A stretch of 64,000 bases of DNA, taken from NCBI RefSeq assembly GCF_024345835.1, contig NZ_JAGQBW010000009.1:1-64000 (forward strand). Direction: 5' to 3'. The stretch is from Synechococcus sp. HJ21-Hayes (GTDB taxonomy: Bacteria > Cyanobacteriota > Cyanobacteriia > PCC-6307 > Cyanobiaceae). A program made the position numbers and the translations under genes. Of the stretch, positions 35,722 through 45,125 are shown in pieces; within the stretch, counting starts at the first letter, position 1, and every line of letters starts with the position of its first letter. Below the pieces are notes generated by a model. That model did not search any database. It was not told the DNA's origin and saw only the letters and a program-made list of their open reading frames with translations.

Positions 35722-38700
35722 TTAGCGGTTGCATCGCCCTACCCGCACGCTGAGCAGTTGCCAGGGTTGGAGCCAGCCCTTAGACGGCCCATCCAGCAGG
35801 CACCAGGGATCCGGCAGCTCGAGCACCTGACGCAACGGACTCAGGTTCTGTACGGTGAGCAACGCCACACCGGCCTCGCCCTCGGGATCGGGCCGCAAGC
35901 CCACCAAGTGGAGCGCCGCAGTGCCGAGCCGCAGTGCTGACGGCAACGCCATCGGTGCCGGCTCGACCTGTCGATCGCGTGGCAGCTGAGGCCGGAGCCA
36001 CACCGGCTCCCGGAAGCGCACCGCCTGCTGGGGCACCGCAGCCTGGCGCCACCCTCCGGGGCAAGGCAGCAGGGCGAGGCGCAGGCGCTGATAGCCGTTG
36101 TCGGCGGATGGATCCGGCCAGGTGGGGGCCCGCAGCAGCGAAATCCCCAGCCGATCGGGCTGAGCCGACACCCCCTGGGGCCCAGCCAGCAGCACTGCCA
36201 AGCCACCGGCCTGCCCCTGGGAGGCGATCCAGCTGATGGCGGGCACCTCCCAGCGGGCCTGCTCGCGGGGGGTGGAGGCCGCCGCCGGCCGTTCGAGCAC
36301 GCCACCACTGGTATCGGCGGCGTAGCGGCTGCTGACCTGGGCCAGAGGCAGCTCGAGGCGCAGCAATTCATGCTGCTGCCGCCAGTCGACAGTGAGGCTG
36401 AGCTCTAACCACGGGCAGCCAGCCCGCAGCTGCACATCCAGCCGGAGGGCACTCTGGCCGGCCCAGCCGCGCCACACCAGGCGGCTGCAAAGGGGGCCCT
36501 GCTCCACCAGCATGGGCCCTGCCAGCCATTCCAGCTCGAGGGGATGGTCGCGATAGTCGCCGGCCAGATCCCAGGCATCCCAGAACTCACCGTGGTCGCG
36601 CCAGCGGCGCCACTGCAACGGCCCCGCCAACTGGGGCAAGCCATCAGCGCCCCACAGCTGGCGCACACCCTCCGGCCCCAGCTCGACCGTGATCAGGCCG
36701 TTGCTCAGGCTCCACAGCTCCGGGGCCGCAGCCGAAGGTTCCCAGCGCAACTGCACCGGGTGAAGCACCGGCAGCACACGCAGCTCCGGCCCCTCTGGCT
36801 CCTCCGGCCGGCGCTGCAAGGCCACGGCCGCCACCCCGGCGGGGCACGCGATCTGCACCCACTGGCCGCCCCCAGGGGCAAGCTGACAGGGCAAGCGTTC
36901 CCCGTGCTGGCTCCAGCGCCCCTGGGGCAGCCGCAGGCAGAGCGGCGCCGCGGCCAGCGGCTGCAGCTGCACCAGCCACCAGGGCTGGGCGGCATGGTCC
37001 GGGGCCGCATAGGGCGCCAACCAGCGCTGCAGAGCCCCATCGCGGTGCTGCCGGGCCGTGCGACGGGCCGCGCACCACTGGGGTTCGGCCTGCTCAAACA
37101 CCTCGGGAATCGAGGTGCCGGGAAGAATGTCGTGAAACTGCTGGAACAGCAGGGGCCGCCAATCCACGCCGGGGGCCTCGCCGCCCTCCAGAACCAGCAG
37201 GGCGGCGGCGAGCTCCGCCTCCCGCAACAACCGCTCCAAGCTGCGGTTATGGCGTTTCTGGTCGGGCCGGCTGGTGGCACAGCCGCGGTGCAACTCCAGA
37301 TAGAGCTCATCGCGCCACACCGGCAAGCCGGCCTGCTGCGGCTCGAGGCGGCCGAGGTAGTCCCGCAGGGTGCCGTACTGCTGGGGGCAGGCCAGCGGTT
37401 GCTGCTGCCAAAGCTCCAGCTGCTCCAGCATCTCCGCCGTGGGGCCGCCGCCATGGTCCCCCACCCCTGGCAGCCACAGGGCCTCGGCCACGCCACTGCC
37501 CCGCTCCCACTGCAGCCGGTAGGCCTCCATTGCCAGCGGGTCGCCATCGGTGCCGATCGGCGCATGCATCAGGGCCAACACCTCGGCGCCGCAGCGGCTG
37601 CGCCAGCGGAACAGGCGATGGGGGAAGGGATTGGTGGCATTCCAGGCCAACTTGTGGGTGCAGAACCAGCGCACCCCGGTGGCCTGGGCCACGGCAGGCA
37701 GGCCCGCCGCAAAGCCGAAGCTGTCAGGCAGCCAGCACAGCTCGTGGCGCCACTCCGGAAAGCGCTCGCGGCTGTAGCGCTGACCCTCCAGAAACTGGCG
37801 CAGCAAGGAGGCCGTGCTGATCAGGACGCAGTCGGTTTCCACCCAGGGGCCGTTGATGGGCTCCCAGCGACCGGCCTGCATGGCCCGGCGAATGGCGGCA
37901 AACTGGGCCGGCTGGTGCTGCTCGATCCAGGCGTAGAGAGCTGGGGTGGAGTGGGCGAAGTGCAGCTGGGGATAGCGCTCCAGCAGCGCCAGGGCCGAGC
38001 CGAAGGTGCGGATCGCCGCCTGCCAGGTGTCGGCCACTGGCCACAACCAGGCCATATCGAGGTGGGCGTGGCCCAGCACCTGGAATCCCCCCTGCGGACG
38101 CGCCGCAGCGGCCTCGGCCAGCAGGGGAGCGAGGCGCTCGGGAGCCGCAGGGTCCAGGGGATCGAGCGGTTCCAGGGCTGCGGCGAGCGCCTGCGGCTGC
38201 CGCAGGGCCTGCAACGTGAGCACCGTGGCCTGGAGCACCGCCGTGGGATCGGCGTGGTCGCAGGGCTCCAGGTCCACCTGGCTGGTGATCAAGGCCCCGT
38301 CGTCGTGGAGCGGAGACCGCAACATCAGCTCCAACGCGAGGGGCTGTCCTTGCCACCAGGTTTCGGGCAACAGCCAGCGACAGGCGGTATCGAACAGGTC
38401 GCCCTGATGCACCTGAACGCCATTCACCCGCAGCACCACGGCATCAGCCCACCAGCGCAGCACCAGCCGCGCCTGGCGATCCCCCTGCTGCTGTTTGTGC
38501 CACTCGACTGGACACTCCAGACGGCACCGCAGCAGATGCCAACGCCCCCCACGGGGCCACACCACCAGACCGCGGGCCACCCAATCGGGACGGTGCAGCT
38601 GCCCCCAGGGGTCGTCGAGGGCAGGCCGTGGGGGGCCATCAAGGGGGGCGACCTGCCAGAGGGGGCGCAGATCCAGCCGCGTTCGTGCCTGAAACGTTTC

Positions 38701-38739
38701 AATCCAGGGGCGAACTACGGCCTCAGGGGCCTCCGGCAT
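35722..38739 (-). CDS. Alpha-mannosidase, glycoside hydrolase family 38
   Basis: A 1005-residue GH38 enzyme. An N-terminal beta-sandwich of about 210 residues is followed by the catalytic domain. The zinc motif is VLGHAHLDMAWLWP (His226, Asp228) and the nucleophile lies in CWLPDSFGF (Asp339). FHDILPGTSIPEVFE is the later family segment. A beta-rich C-terminal half follows. No signal peptide is seen, so it should be cytosolic, like yeast Ams1. Substrate and role are unknown. It lies between psbN and psbI, convergent with psbN and divergent from psbI. Confidence 0.94.
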   Translation of the reverse strand: MPEAPEAVVRPWIETFQARTRLDLRPLWQVAPLDGPPRPALDDPWGQLHRPDWVARGLVVWPRGGRWHLLRCRLECPVEWHKQQQGDRQARLVLRWWADAVVLRVNGVQVHQGDLFDTACRWLLPETWWQGQPLALELMLRSPLHDDGALITSQVDLEPCDHADPTAVLQATVLTLQALRQPQALAAALEPLDPLDPAAPERLAPLLAEAAAARPQGGFQVLGHAHLDMAWLWPVADTWQAAIRTFGSALALLERYPQLHFAHSTPALYAWIEQHQPAQFAAIRRAMQAGRWEPINGPWVETDCVLISTASLLRQFLEGQRYSRERFPEWRHELCWLPDSFGFAAGLPAVAQATGVRWFCTHKLAWNATNPFPHRLFRWRSRCGAEVLALMHAPIGTDGDPLAMEAYRLQWERGSGVAEALWLPGVGDHGGGPTAEMLEQLELWQQQPLACPQQYGTLRDYLGRLEPQQAGLPVWRDELYLELHRGCATSRPDQKRHNRSLERLLREAELAAALLVLEGGEAPGVDWRPLLFQQFHDILPGTSIPEVFEQAEPQWCAARRTARQHRDGALQRWLAPYAAPDHAAQPWWLVQLQPLAAAPLCLRLPQGRWSQHGERLPCQLAPGGGQWVQIACPAGVAAVALQRRPEEPEGPELRVLPVLHPVQLRWEPSAAAPELWSLSNGLITVELGPEGVRQLWGADGLPQLAGPLQWRRWRDHGEFWDAWDLAGDYRDHPLELEWLAGPMLVEQGPLCSRLVWRGWAGQSALRLDVQLRAGCPWLELSLTVDWRQQHELLRLELPLAQVSSRYAADTSGGVLERPAAASTPREQARWEVPAISWIASQGQAGGLAVLLAGPQGVSAQPDRLGISLLRAPTWPDPSADNGYQRLRLALLPCPGGWRQAAVPQQAVRFREPVWLRPQLPRDRQVEPAPMALPSALRLGTAALHLVGLRPDPEGEAGVALLTVQNLSPLRQVLELPDPWCLLDGPSKGWLQPWQLLSVRVGRCNR

Positions 38740-38838
38740 CGGTCAACGCGATCGCGACCCATAGGATGATGCGGCTGCCGCAGGGTCGTTCAGGGCCCAC
38801 CTGGCGCCTGTCACTCCCTGTCACCCGCCGGACAGACC

Positions 38839-38958
38839 ATGCTCGCTCTCAAGATCTCGGTTTACTCAGTCGTTTTCTTCTTCATCGGGATCTTCGTGTT
38901 CGGATTCCTGGCCAGTGATCCCAGCCGGACCCCCAGCCGCAAAGACCTCGAGGAGTGA
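38839..38958 (+). CDS. psbI: Photosystem II protein PsbI
   Basis: A 39-residue photosystem II core subunit next to D1 and CP43. It starts [19 protein letters not shown] and ends [15 protein letters not shown], a near-exact family match. One membrane helix spans about 5-24. The 99-base gap upstream separates it from the divergent mannosidase gene. The DUF3769 gene follows 50 bases downstream on the same strand. Confidence 0.97.
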   Translation: MLALKISVYSVVFFFIGIFVFGFLASDPSRTPSRKDLEE

Positions 38959-39008
38959 TCCCACTCCAGGCCAATCCAGAGGCCTGATGAACCGGCCCTC
39001 TCTCCTCA

Positions 39009-42000
39009 ATGCAGGCGGGCATGCGTGGCAGGATCAGCTCCGCTTGCCTCGCCTCGGTGCCTTCCCCTCAGCGTTTCAGCCGTGTGATCGCGGCGTTGGG
39101 GTCGGTAGCAGTGTCGATGCAGCCGGGTTTTGCTCTGGCAGGGCCAGAGCTGCCTATCCCGGCATCGCCGAACTCCATTGACCAGCCGCCGAAGCCGAGG
39201 CTGATCCCGGCTTCCCCCGCGCAGCAACCACCTCTGGATATCGAGCTCAGGGCAGATACCCAGGGATTCGACCAACAACTCAACCGTTTTGTGGCCAGCG
39301 GTCGCGTGATGGCTTTTGTGGCTGGAGGCCGCTTGCTGGCCGACCGTTTGGAGTATGAGTTCACAACCCGCACGATCTACGCCAGCGGCAGTGTGCGGTT
39401 CCAGCGGGGTGAACAGTATTTGCAGGCCAGCAAACTGCGCTACAGCCTGATCGCCAGCACCGGGGAATTGGAGGATGTGTATGGCGTTCTTGATCTCGAT
39501 ACCACTGCCAGTGATCTGGATCTGGCTCAACCGCCCTCGGCGGCCCTTGCACCGCTCAGTTACTGGAACGCACCAAGCCCGCTGGCATCCAGCCAACCCC
39601 AATTCAGCACCGAGCCTCCAGCCCTCCTGATCCAAGCCAATGGCAAGGCCCAGGGCCAAGCGATCTCCAGCTGGGCTACCAGTACGGAACGCACCCAGAC
39701 CGCGCTCGAACAACAGCCCCTCGATCCACCCACCCAGGGCGCTGAACCGTTTAAGGCCCTGAGCTCCGCGACGCTGCCCATTCCATCCGGTGTGGCACCG
39801 ATCGAACCCAGCAACGCGGACTGGCGGATGCCTCCCGTGGCCCTCTCCCCCGCCGCCCAGACGATGGCATGCCCGCCACCGCTCCCGGCTATCCCCGATT
39901 GGCATCCCTATCCGTGGGCCGCAACCCTCTGGGGCGGTCAGATGGTGGATTCCAACTTCGGCGACACCTTCGTGTTCAACGGACGCCTGCGCCCGGAATA
40001 TCTGCTGGGCGTGGGCCTCAACAAGCGGCTGATCGAGGCCGGACCACTGGCCCTGGAATTCGACTCCAACCTGATGGGCCACCACGCCTACACCCAGGCG
40101 GGTGGTGAATTCAACCAGGCCGTTCCTTTCGCCGACACCCCCGCACAGACCTTTGCTGAAATCACAGCCGGACTTGGCCTACGCCTGTGGGTACAACCCT
40201 GGCTCAGCCTCGGCTTTGTGGAAGGGGTGAGCCTGAACACATCGGTGAGCAACTACGAGAAGACCTACCGCGAAAACTACACAGCCTTCCTGAATTACTT
40301 GGGCTTTGAGGTGGAGGCGCTGGTGTCGCCGGAATGGTCGGTGGTGGGACGCATCCATCACCGCTCCGGGGCCTATGGCACCTACAGCGGCGTGAGTGAA
40401 GGCAGCAACGCTTACCTGATGGGCGTTCGCTACAGATTCGGGGAGGCGCCAGCCCAACGACTCACCGCCAGCATGCCTCCCCCCAGTGGCTGTTCCGATC
40501 CGGATCGCACCCGCCGTCAACCGGTGCGCCCCCTAGCCGAGCAGCTCAACAGCGTGGCCTTCGGAGCATTGGATTCAACCACCCCAGAAGAACCGAGCAC
40601 AGCAGCCAAGCCCACCACAACCTTGACGCCAAGGCAGCAAGAACAGGAGCGCCAACAGGCCATTGATGCCGCCGTGGATCAAAGGGTCAGCAATCTCACC
40701 TACGTGCGCAGCCTGAAGCTGGAGCGCCGCCTCGGGGTCACCACCACCTACGCACAACCCAGCGAGGCCGAAACCTTCGGCCAGGCCCAACCACGGCAGA
40801 TCCGCAGCCTCAATGCAGCAGGCCCCCAGAAATTGGTGGATGGAACGGTGAGTCGCTGGCGCTTCCAAGCCGCCAAACTCACCCTCACCCCCGATGGCTG
40901 GAGTGGTGATCGGGTGGCATTCACCAACGACCCCTACACCCCTGCCCAGTCGTGGCTGGATGCCGAAGGTGTGTTGGCCAAACAGCTGCCCGGCGGCGCC
41001 ACCCAGATCCGCAGCCAGCGCAGCCGGCTGATTCTTGAGAACAGATTGCCCCTGCCGATGCGGCGCAACCTATTACTGGAAAAGGACAAGGAGGTCGACA
41101 ATCCCTGGGTTACGGCTGTTGATGGCGAAGACCGCGATGGTTTCTACGTGGGCCGCAAGCTCCAACCCATCAAGCTGGGGCAGCGCGGGGCCAAGCTCAC
41201 GCTTCAACCCCAGTTCATGGTGCAGCGGGCCCTCAGCGGCACAACGGACAGCTATCCCCTACCCGGCCAATCCGCCGGTGATCCCGGCAGCAGCCAGCCC
41301 ACCCGCATTGGCGATCTGTTTGGCCTGGAAAGCAAGCTAAAGGGCACGGTTCTGGGCTTCAGCAGCGATGCCACCGTGAGCATCTCCAGCTTTGACCCCA
41401 GCAATCTCACCAATGCGATCCGCAGCTGGGGCGATTTCGCCAAACCGATCAGCCTGCCGGGTATCGGCACGGTCACGAGCCGCCTATTCGGGGCCTATCG
41501 CTACCGAACCTGGAATGGATCCCTGGGGGAACAGGATGTGTATTCCGCGCTTGGCGCTTCACTCGAGCAGGTCGGCGCGCTTCCAAACTGGGGATCAATC
41601 AGCCACAACTACTTCTGGCGCGCAGGCTTCGGCAGTTTTCAGGGCAATGAGTTCAATACCACCAACATCGCCGACTTCTGGCGAGCCAGCTTCTTTGGGT
41701 CGGTGAACAGCTCCGTAGCCCTCTGGACCGGCAAGCCGGCCCCTGTGAACGCCGAGGCCGCCACACGCAACACCCCAACCCCGATCGTGCCAGGGCTCAG
41801 CATCAACACCAACACATCGCTCAACGTGGCTTACTACGGCGATGGCACCAACCAGAACCTGCTGAGCATCTCCGGCGGTCCATCCCTGACCCTGGGCCAT
41901 TTCACCAAGAACTTCCTCGACTACACCGTCTTCACCGTTACCGGTGGGGGCACCCTGCGCCAGGGGCAGAGCCCCTTCAGCTTTGATCGAGCTGTGGACC

Positions 42001-42293
42001 TCGCCACCCTTGGCCTTGGCTGGACCCAACAACTCGTAGGTCCGCTGGTGTTCAGTGGGGGCTTGGGGCTGAATGTGGATCCCTCATCCATTTATTTCGG
42101 CGACGTAACCGGGGCCTCGGTGGAGCTGCGTTGGCAGCGCCGCGGTTATGAATTCGCTGTTTATTACAGTCCCTACGAACAGATCGGGGGCGTTCGTGTG
42201 AAGTTGAACGATTTCAACTTCTCAGGAACGGGCGTGCCCTTCGTGCCCTATCACCCGAGCAACGAGTACGCCAAGCGCCGCTCCCTCTTTTAA
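39009..42293 (+). CDS. DUF3769 protein, LptD/OstA-like outer-membrane protein
   Basis: A 1094-residue exported protein. The signal-like N-terminus (VIAALGSVAVSMQPGFALAG) ends near residue 45. An OstA/LptA-like beta domain runs about 76-170 (DIELRADTQGFDQQLNRFVA, YASGSVRFQRGEQYLQASKL). A linker and an inserted outer-membrane-like segment follow, then a long beta-barrel part ending in RRSLF with a C-terminal Phe, as in BAM substrates. The family is cyanobacterial and thought to place lipopolysaccharide. The ATG at 39009 or the Met five codons later are both possible starts. It overlaps the convergent pentapeptide gene by four bases. Confidence 0.88.
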   Translation: MQAGMRGRISSACLASVPSPQRFSRVIAALGSVAVSMQPGFALAGPELPIPASPNSIDQPPKPRLIPASPAQQPPLDIELRADTQGFDQQLNRFVASGRVMAFVAGGRLLADRLEYEFTTRTIYASGSVRFQRGEQYLQASKLRYSLIASTGELEDVYGVLDLDTTASDLDLAQPPSAALAPLSYWNAPSPLASSQPQFSTEPPALLIQANGKAQGQAISSWATSTERTQTALEQQPLDPPTQGAEPFKALSSATLPIPSGVAPIEPSNADWRMPPVALSPAAQTMACPPPLPAIPDWHPYPWAATLWGGQMVDSNFGDTFVFNGRLRPEYLLGVGLNKRLIEAGPLALEFDSNLMGHHAYTQAGGEFNQAVPFADTPAQTFAEITAGLGLRLWVQPWLSLGFVEGVSLNTSVSNYEKTYRENYTAFLNYLGFEVEALVSPEWSVVGRIHHRSGAYGTYSGVSEGSNAYLMGVRYRFGEAPAQRLTASMPPPSGCSDPDRTRRQPVRPLAEQLNSVAFGALDSTTPEEPSTAAKPTTTLTPRQQEQERQQAIDAAVDQRVSNLTYVRSLKLERRLGVTTTYAQPSEAETFGQAQPRQIRSLNAAGPQKLVDGTVSRWRFQAAKLTLTPDGWSGDRVAFTNDPYTPAQSWLDAEGVLAKQLPGGATQIRSQRSRLILENRLPLPMRRNLLLEKDKEVDNPWVTAVDGEDRDGFYVGRKLQPIKLGQRGAKLTLQPQFMVQRALSGTTDSYPLPGQSAGDPGSSQPTRIGDLFGLESKLKGTVLGFSSDATVSISSFDPSNLTNAIRSWGDFAKPISLPGIGTVTSRLFGAYRYRTWNGSLGEQDVYSALGASLEQVGALPNWGSISHNYFWRAGFGSFQGNEFNTTNIADFWRASFFGSVNSSVALWTGKPAPVNAEAATRNTPTPIVPGLSINTNTSLNVAYYGDGTNQNLLSISGGPSLTLGHFTKNFLDYTVFTVTGGGTLRQGQSPFSFDRAVDLATLGLGWTQQLVGPLVFSGGLGLNVDPSSIYFGDVTGASVELRWQRRGYEFAVYYSPYEQIGGVRVKLNDFNFSGTGVPFVPYHPSNEYAKRRSLF

Positions 42294-42796
42294 CGACGAG
42301 GTGCCAGAGGTGGCAGAGGCGGGATGCGCTCCTCAGGCCCACCGATCACCAGATCACTGCCGGTGATATCGGCGCCGATCAACACCACCCCCTCGGTGCG
42401 CACACCTGGCGTGAGGGCGTGAATCACGATGGCGTCACGCAGATCAGCCTGGCGCAGATCGGCATCGGCCAGATCAGCATTGGTGAGCAGCACACCCTGC
42501 AACAAGGCGCCCTGCAACTGGGCACCGCTCAGATCAGCGCCCTCGAGATTGCTGCCACGTAAATCGGCAGCGCGCAAATCGGCTCCCCGCAGATCCATGC
42601 CAATCAGCGACAGGCCGCTCAGATCACGGCCGCGGAGGTCGCAGCCAGCACAGGCCGCCCAAGGCGGACGATCAGCGGCAGCTGTTGCATAGGGAACCAC
42701 TGGCAAAGCCTGAGCCTGCGCCAGAGCCGGCGCGGCAGCCGGCGCCAGGACCAGCAGACCCGCCAACACAGGGAGCAACGATGCAGCCATGGCCAT
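42290..42796 (-). CDS. Exported pentapeptide-repeat protein
   Basis: A 168-residue protein from the ATG at 42796 (MAMAASLLPVLAGLLVLA). A signal peptide ends in APALAQA (about 27). Fourteen or fifteen pentapeptide repeats of the A(D/N)LxG type follow (CDLRG, RDLSG, LSLIG, MDLRG, ADLRA and so on), which fold as a right-handed beta helix. After the repeats come an end cap (VIHALTPGVRTEG) and a Pro-rich tail. The likely site is the lumen or periplasm; the function is unknown. The frame runs upstream to a TTG, but the ATG fits the signal peptide. Confidence 0.86.
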   Translation of the reverse strand: MAMAASLLPVLAGLLVLAPAAAPALAQAQALPVVPYATAAADRPPWAACAGCDLRGRDLSGLSLIGMDLRGADLRAADLRGSNLEGADLSGAQLQGALLQGVLLTNADLADADLRQADLRDAIVIHALTPGVRTEGVVLIGADITGSDLVIGGPEERIPPLPPLAPRR

Positions 42797-42874
42797 GACG
42801 GCGCCAAGAACCCTGCTTTCTTGATAGACAGCTGAGCGACTGGCCGCCACAAGCCGCCAGGACAAGGCGCCGAT

Positions 42875-43510
42875 TCAGCCCGGGAAGCCGCTCAAATAGG
42901 GCAAGCGCACAGCGGTGGCCTCCAGGGCCGTGCCATTGGCCAGCAGCTGACCCGTGGCGTCCCATTGGCCGCTGGCCAGTGTCTGGCGAGGCCCGGGGGC
43001 GAGTTCGAGCTGCCAGCGGCAACCTGAACCCTCGAGGCTGGCTGCCGCCACATCCAGGCTGAATACGGCGCTGGGATGAGCCGCAGCGGCCTCTTGGATG
43101 GCGAGCATTAGGTCGTGGCTCGCGGTGAAGCAGGGGATCCCCAGCGCCAGACAGTTGCCGTAGAAGATCTCCGCAAAGCTCTCGCCCACCACAGCTCGGA
43201 TCCCCCAGCGCATCAGGGCCTGGGGAGCATGCTCACGGCTGGAACCGCAGCCGAAGTTGCGGTTCACCAGCAGGATCGAAGCCCCTTGGTGTTCGGGCCG
43301 ATCGAAGGGATGGGGCCCGGCCGGATCGCCTGCAAGCTCAGCCCGATCATCCGCGAAGGCCGCAGGCCCCAAGGCCTCAAAGGTGACGCACTTCAGAAAG
43401 CGGGCCGGAATGATCCGATCGGTGTCGATGTCGTCGCCGCGCACCACCACGGTGGTGCCGCACACCGAGACGATCGGTCCGACAGGGAAGGAAGCGGTTG
43501 GAGCAGTCAT
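42875..43510 (-). CDS. leuD: 3-isopropylmalate dehydratase small subunit
   Basis: The small (swivel) subunit of isopropylmalate isomerase in leucine synthesis. It has 211 residues from the ATG at 43510 (MTAPTASFPVG). GDDIDTDRIIPARFLK and NFGCGSSREHAPQAL are the family signatures. It lies 44 bases after leuC on the same strand. A TTG ten codons upstream is the alternative start. Confidence 0.96.
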   Translation of the reverse strand: MTAPTASFPVGPIVSVCGTTVVVRGDDIDTDRIIPARFLKCVTFEALGPAAFADDRAELAGDPAGPHPFDRPEHQGASILLVNRNFGCGSSREHAPQALMRWGIRAVVGESFAEIFYGNCLALGIPCFTASHDLMLAIQEAAAAHPSAVFSLDVAAASLEGSGCRWQLELAPGPRQTLASGQWDATGQLLANGTALEATAVRLPYLSGFPG

Positions 43511-43554
43511 GGGGATGGCGACGCGAGCAGACGGAAGCAAACCTGTGAGGGCAA

Positions 43555-44976
43555 TCAGAGCGGAGCGGACGACGCCAACAGCTCACGCACATCGCTCACC
43601 TTGCCGTTGATGGCCGCAGCGGCCACCATGGCCGGGCTCATCAACAATGTGCGCCCGCTGGCCGAGCCCTGGCGGCCCTTGAAGTTGCGGTTGCTGGAGC
43701 TAGCACTGATCTGGCGGCCTTCCAGCCGGTCCGGGTTCATAGCCAGACACATGGAGCAACCTGGCTCCCGCCACTCGAAGCCCGCGGTGGTGAACAGCTT
43801 GTCGAGGCCTTCAGCTTCCGCCGCCGCCGCCACCTGCTCACTGCCCGGCACCACGAAGGCCTTGATGCCGGGAGCCACGTGACGGCCCTTGGCCACCGCC
43901 GCCGCGGCCTGCAAGTCGGAGAGGCGGCCGTTGGTGCAGCTGCCGATGAAGCACACGTCCACGGGCGTGCCGGCAATCGGGCTGCCGGGCTGCAGATCCA
44001 TGTAGCGGTAGGCCTCCTCCGCCAGAGGCCGCTCATCGGGTTCGGTCTGCTCCAGGGTGGGCACGGTTTCATCCACGCCGATGCCCTGGCCCGGGGTGAT
44101 GCCCCAGGTGATCGTGGGGGCGATACTGGCGGCATCGAACCGCACCGTGTCGTCGAACACGGCATCGGGGCCGCTGGCCAGGCTGCTCCACCAGGCAACA
44201 GCACGGTCCCAGGCCTCACCACTGGGGGCAAAGGGACGCCCCTTCAGGTAGGCAAAGGTGATGGCGTCGGGGTTCACGTACCCGCAGCGGGCACCGCCCT
44301 CGATCGCCATGTTGCAGAGGGTCATGCGCTCCTCCATGGAGAGCGCCTCGATGGCCGGGCCAGCGAATTCATAGGCATAGCCCACCCCGCCCTTGACCCC
44401 CAGGCTGCGGATGATGTGAAGCACCAGATCCTTGGCGTACACACCCGGCTGGAGAGCACCATCCACCCAGATGCGGCGCACCTTGAGCTTGCCCATCGAG
44501 AGGGTCTGGCTGGCCAGCACGTCGCGCACCTGGCTGGTGCCAATGCCGAAGGCGATGGCCCCAAAGGCGCCGTGGGTCGAGGTGTGGGAATCGCCGCAGG
44601 CCACGGTCATGCCGGGCTGGGTGAGACCCAGCTCGGGGGCGATCACGTGCACGATGCCCTGGCGACCGCTGCCGAGGCCATGCAGGGTGATGCCGTACTC
44701 AGCGCAGTTGCGCTCGAGGGTCACGAGCATCTCTTCAGCCAGGGGGTCGGCGAAGGGCCGCGCCTGGGAGGTGGTGGGCACGATGTGATCCACCGTGGCC
44801 ACGGTGCGCTCGGGATGGCGCACGCTCAGGCCTAGGTCCCGCAGGCCGGCGAAAGCCTGGGGACTGGTGACCTCATGGATCAGGTGCAGGCCGATGAACA
44901 GCTGGGTGGAACCACCGGGCAGTTCAGCAACCTGATGCAGGGTCCAGACCTTGTCGTAGAGGGTGCCGGCGCTCAC
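43555..44976 (-). CDS. leuC: 3-isopropylmalate dehydratase large subunit
   Basis: The large [4Fe-4S] subunit of isopropylmalate isomerase. It has 473 residues from the GTG at 44976 ([11 protein letters not shown]). The cluster Cys residues lie in [13 protein letters not shown] and [32 protein letters not shown] and the C-terminal [19 protein letters not shown] are intact. It forms a complex with LeuD, encoded directly downstream. Confidence 0.97.
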   Translation of the reverse strand: MSAGTLYDKVWTLHQVAELPGGSTQLFIGLHLIHEVTSPQAFAGLRDLGLSVRHPERTVATVDHIVPTTSQARPFADPLAEEMLVTLERNCAEYGITLHGLGSGRQGIVHVIAPELGLTQPGMTVACGDSHTSTHGAFGAIAFGIGTSQVRDVLASQTLSMGKLKVRRIWVDGALQPGVYAKDLVLHIIRSLGVKGGVGYAYEFAGPAIEALSMEERMTLCNMAIEGGARCGYVNPDAITFAYLKGRPFAPSGEAWDRAVAWWSSLASGPDAVFDDTVRFDAASIAPTITWGITPGQGIGVDETVPTLEQTEPDERPLAEEAYRYMDLQPGSPIAGTPVDVCFIGSCTNGRLSDLQAAAAVAKGRHVAPGIKAFVVPGSEQVAAAAEAEGLDKLFTTAGFEWREPGCSMCLAMNPDRLEGRQISASSSNRNFKGRQGSASGRTLLMSPAMVAAAAINGKVSDVRELLASSAPL

Positions 44977-45125
44977 GAATGGCCCATGCGACTGAGGAGC
45001 CAGCCTAAAGCTGCACCCAGGGATCCATTCGCCTCAGATCCGGCTCCAGCGCACCGAAAAACCCTCTCTATGACTGAAAGGTCGAGGGGAGCACGCTCCG
45101 CGACACACCCCCGTGCGCGCAAGCG

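Noticed and set aside
36544-38769. A 741-codon open frame antisense to the mannosidase gene
   Set aside because: It mirrors the codon pattern of the GH38 gene, has no recognisable domain, and is a typical shadow frame of GC-rich coding DNA.
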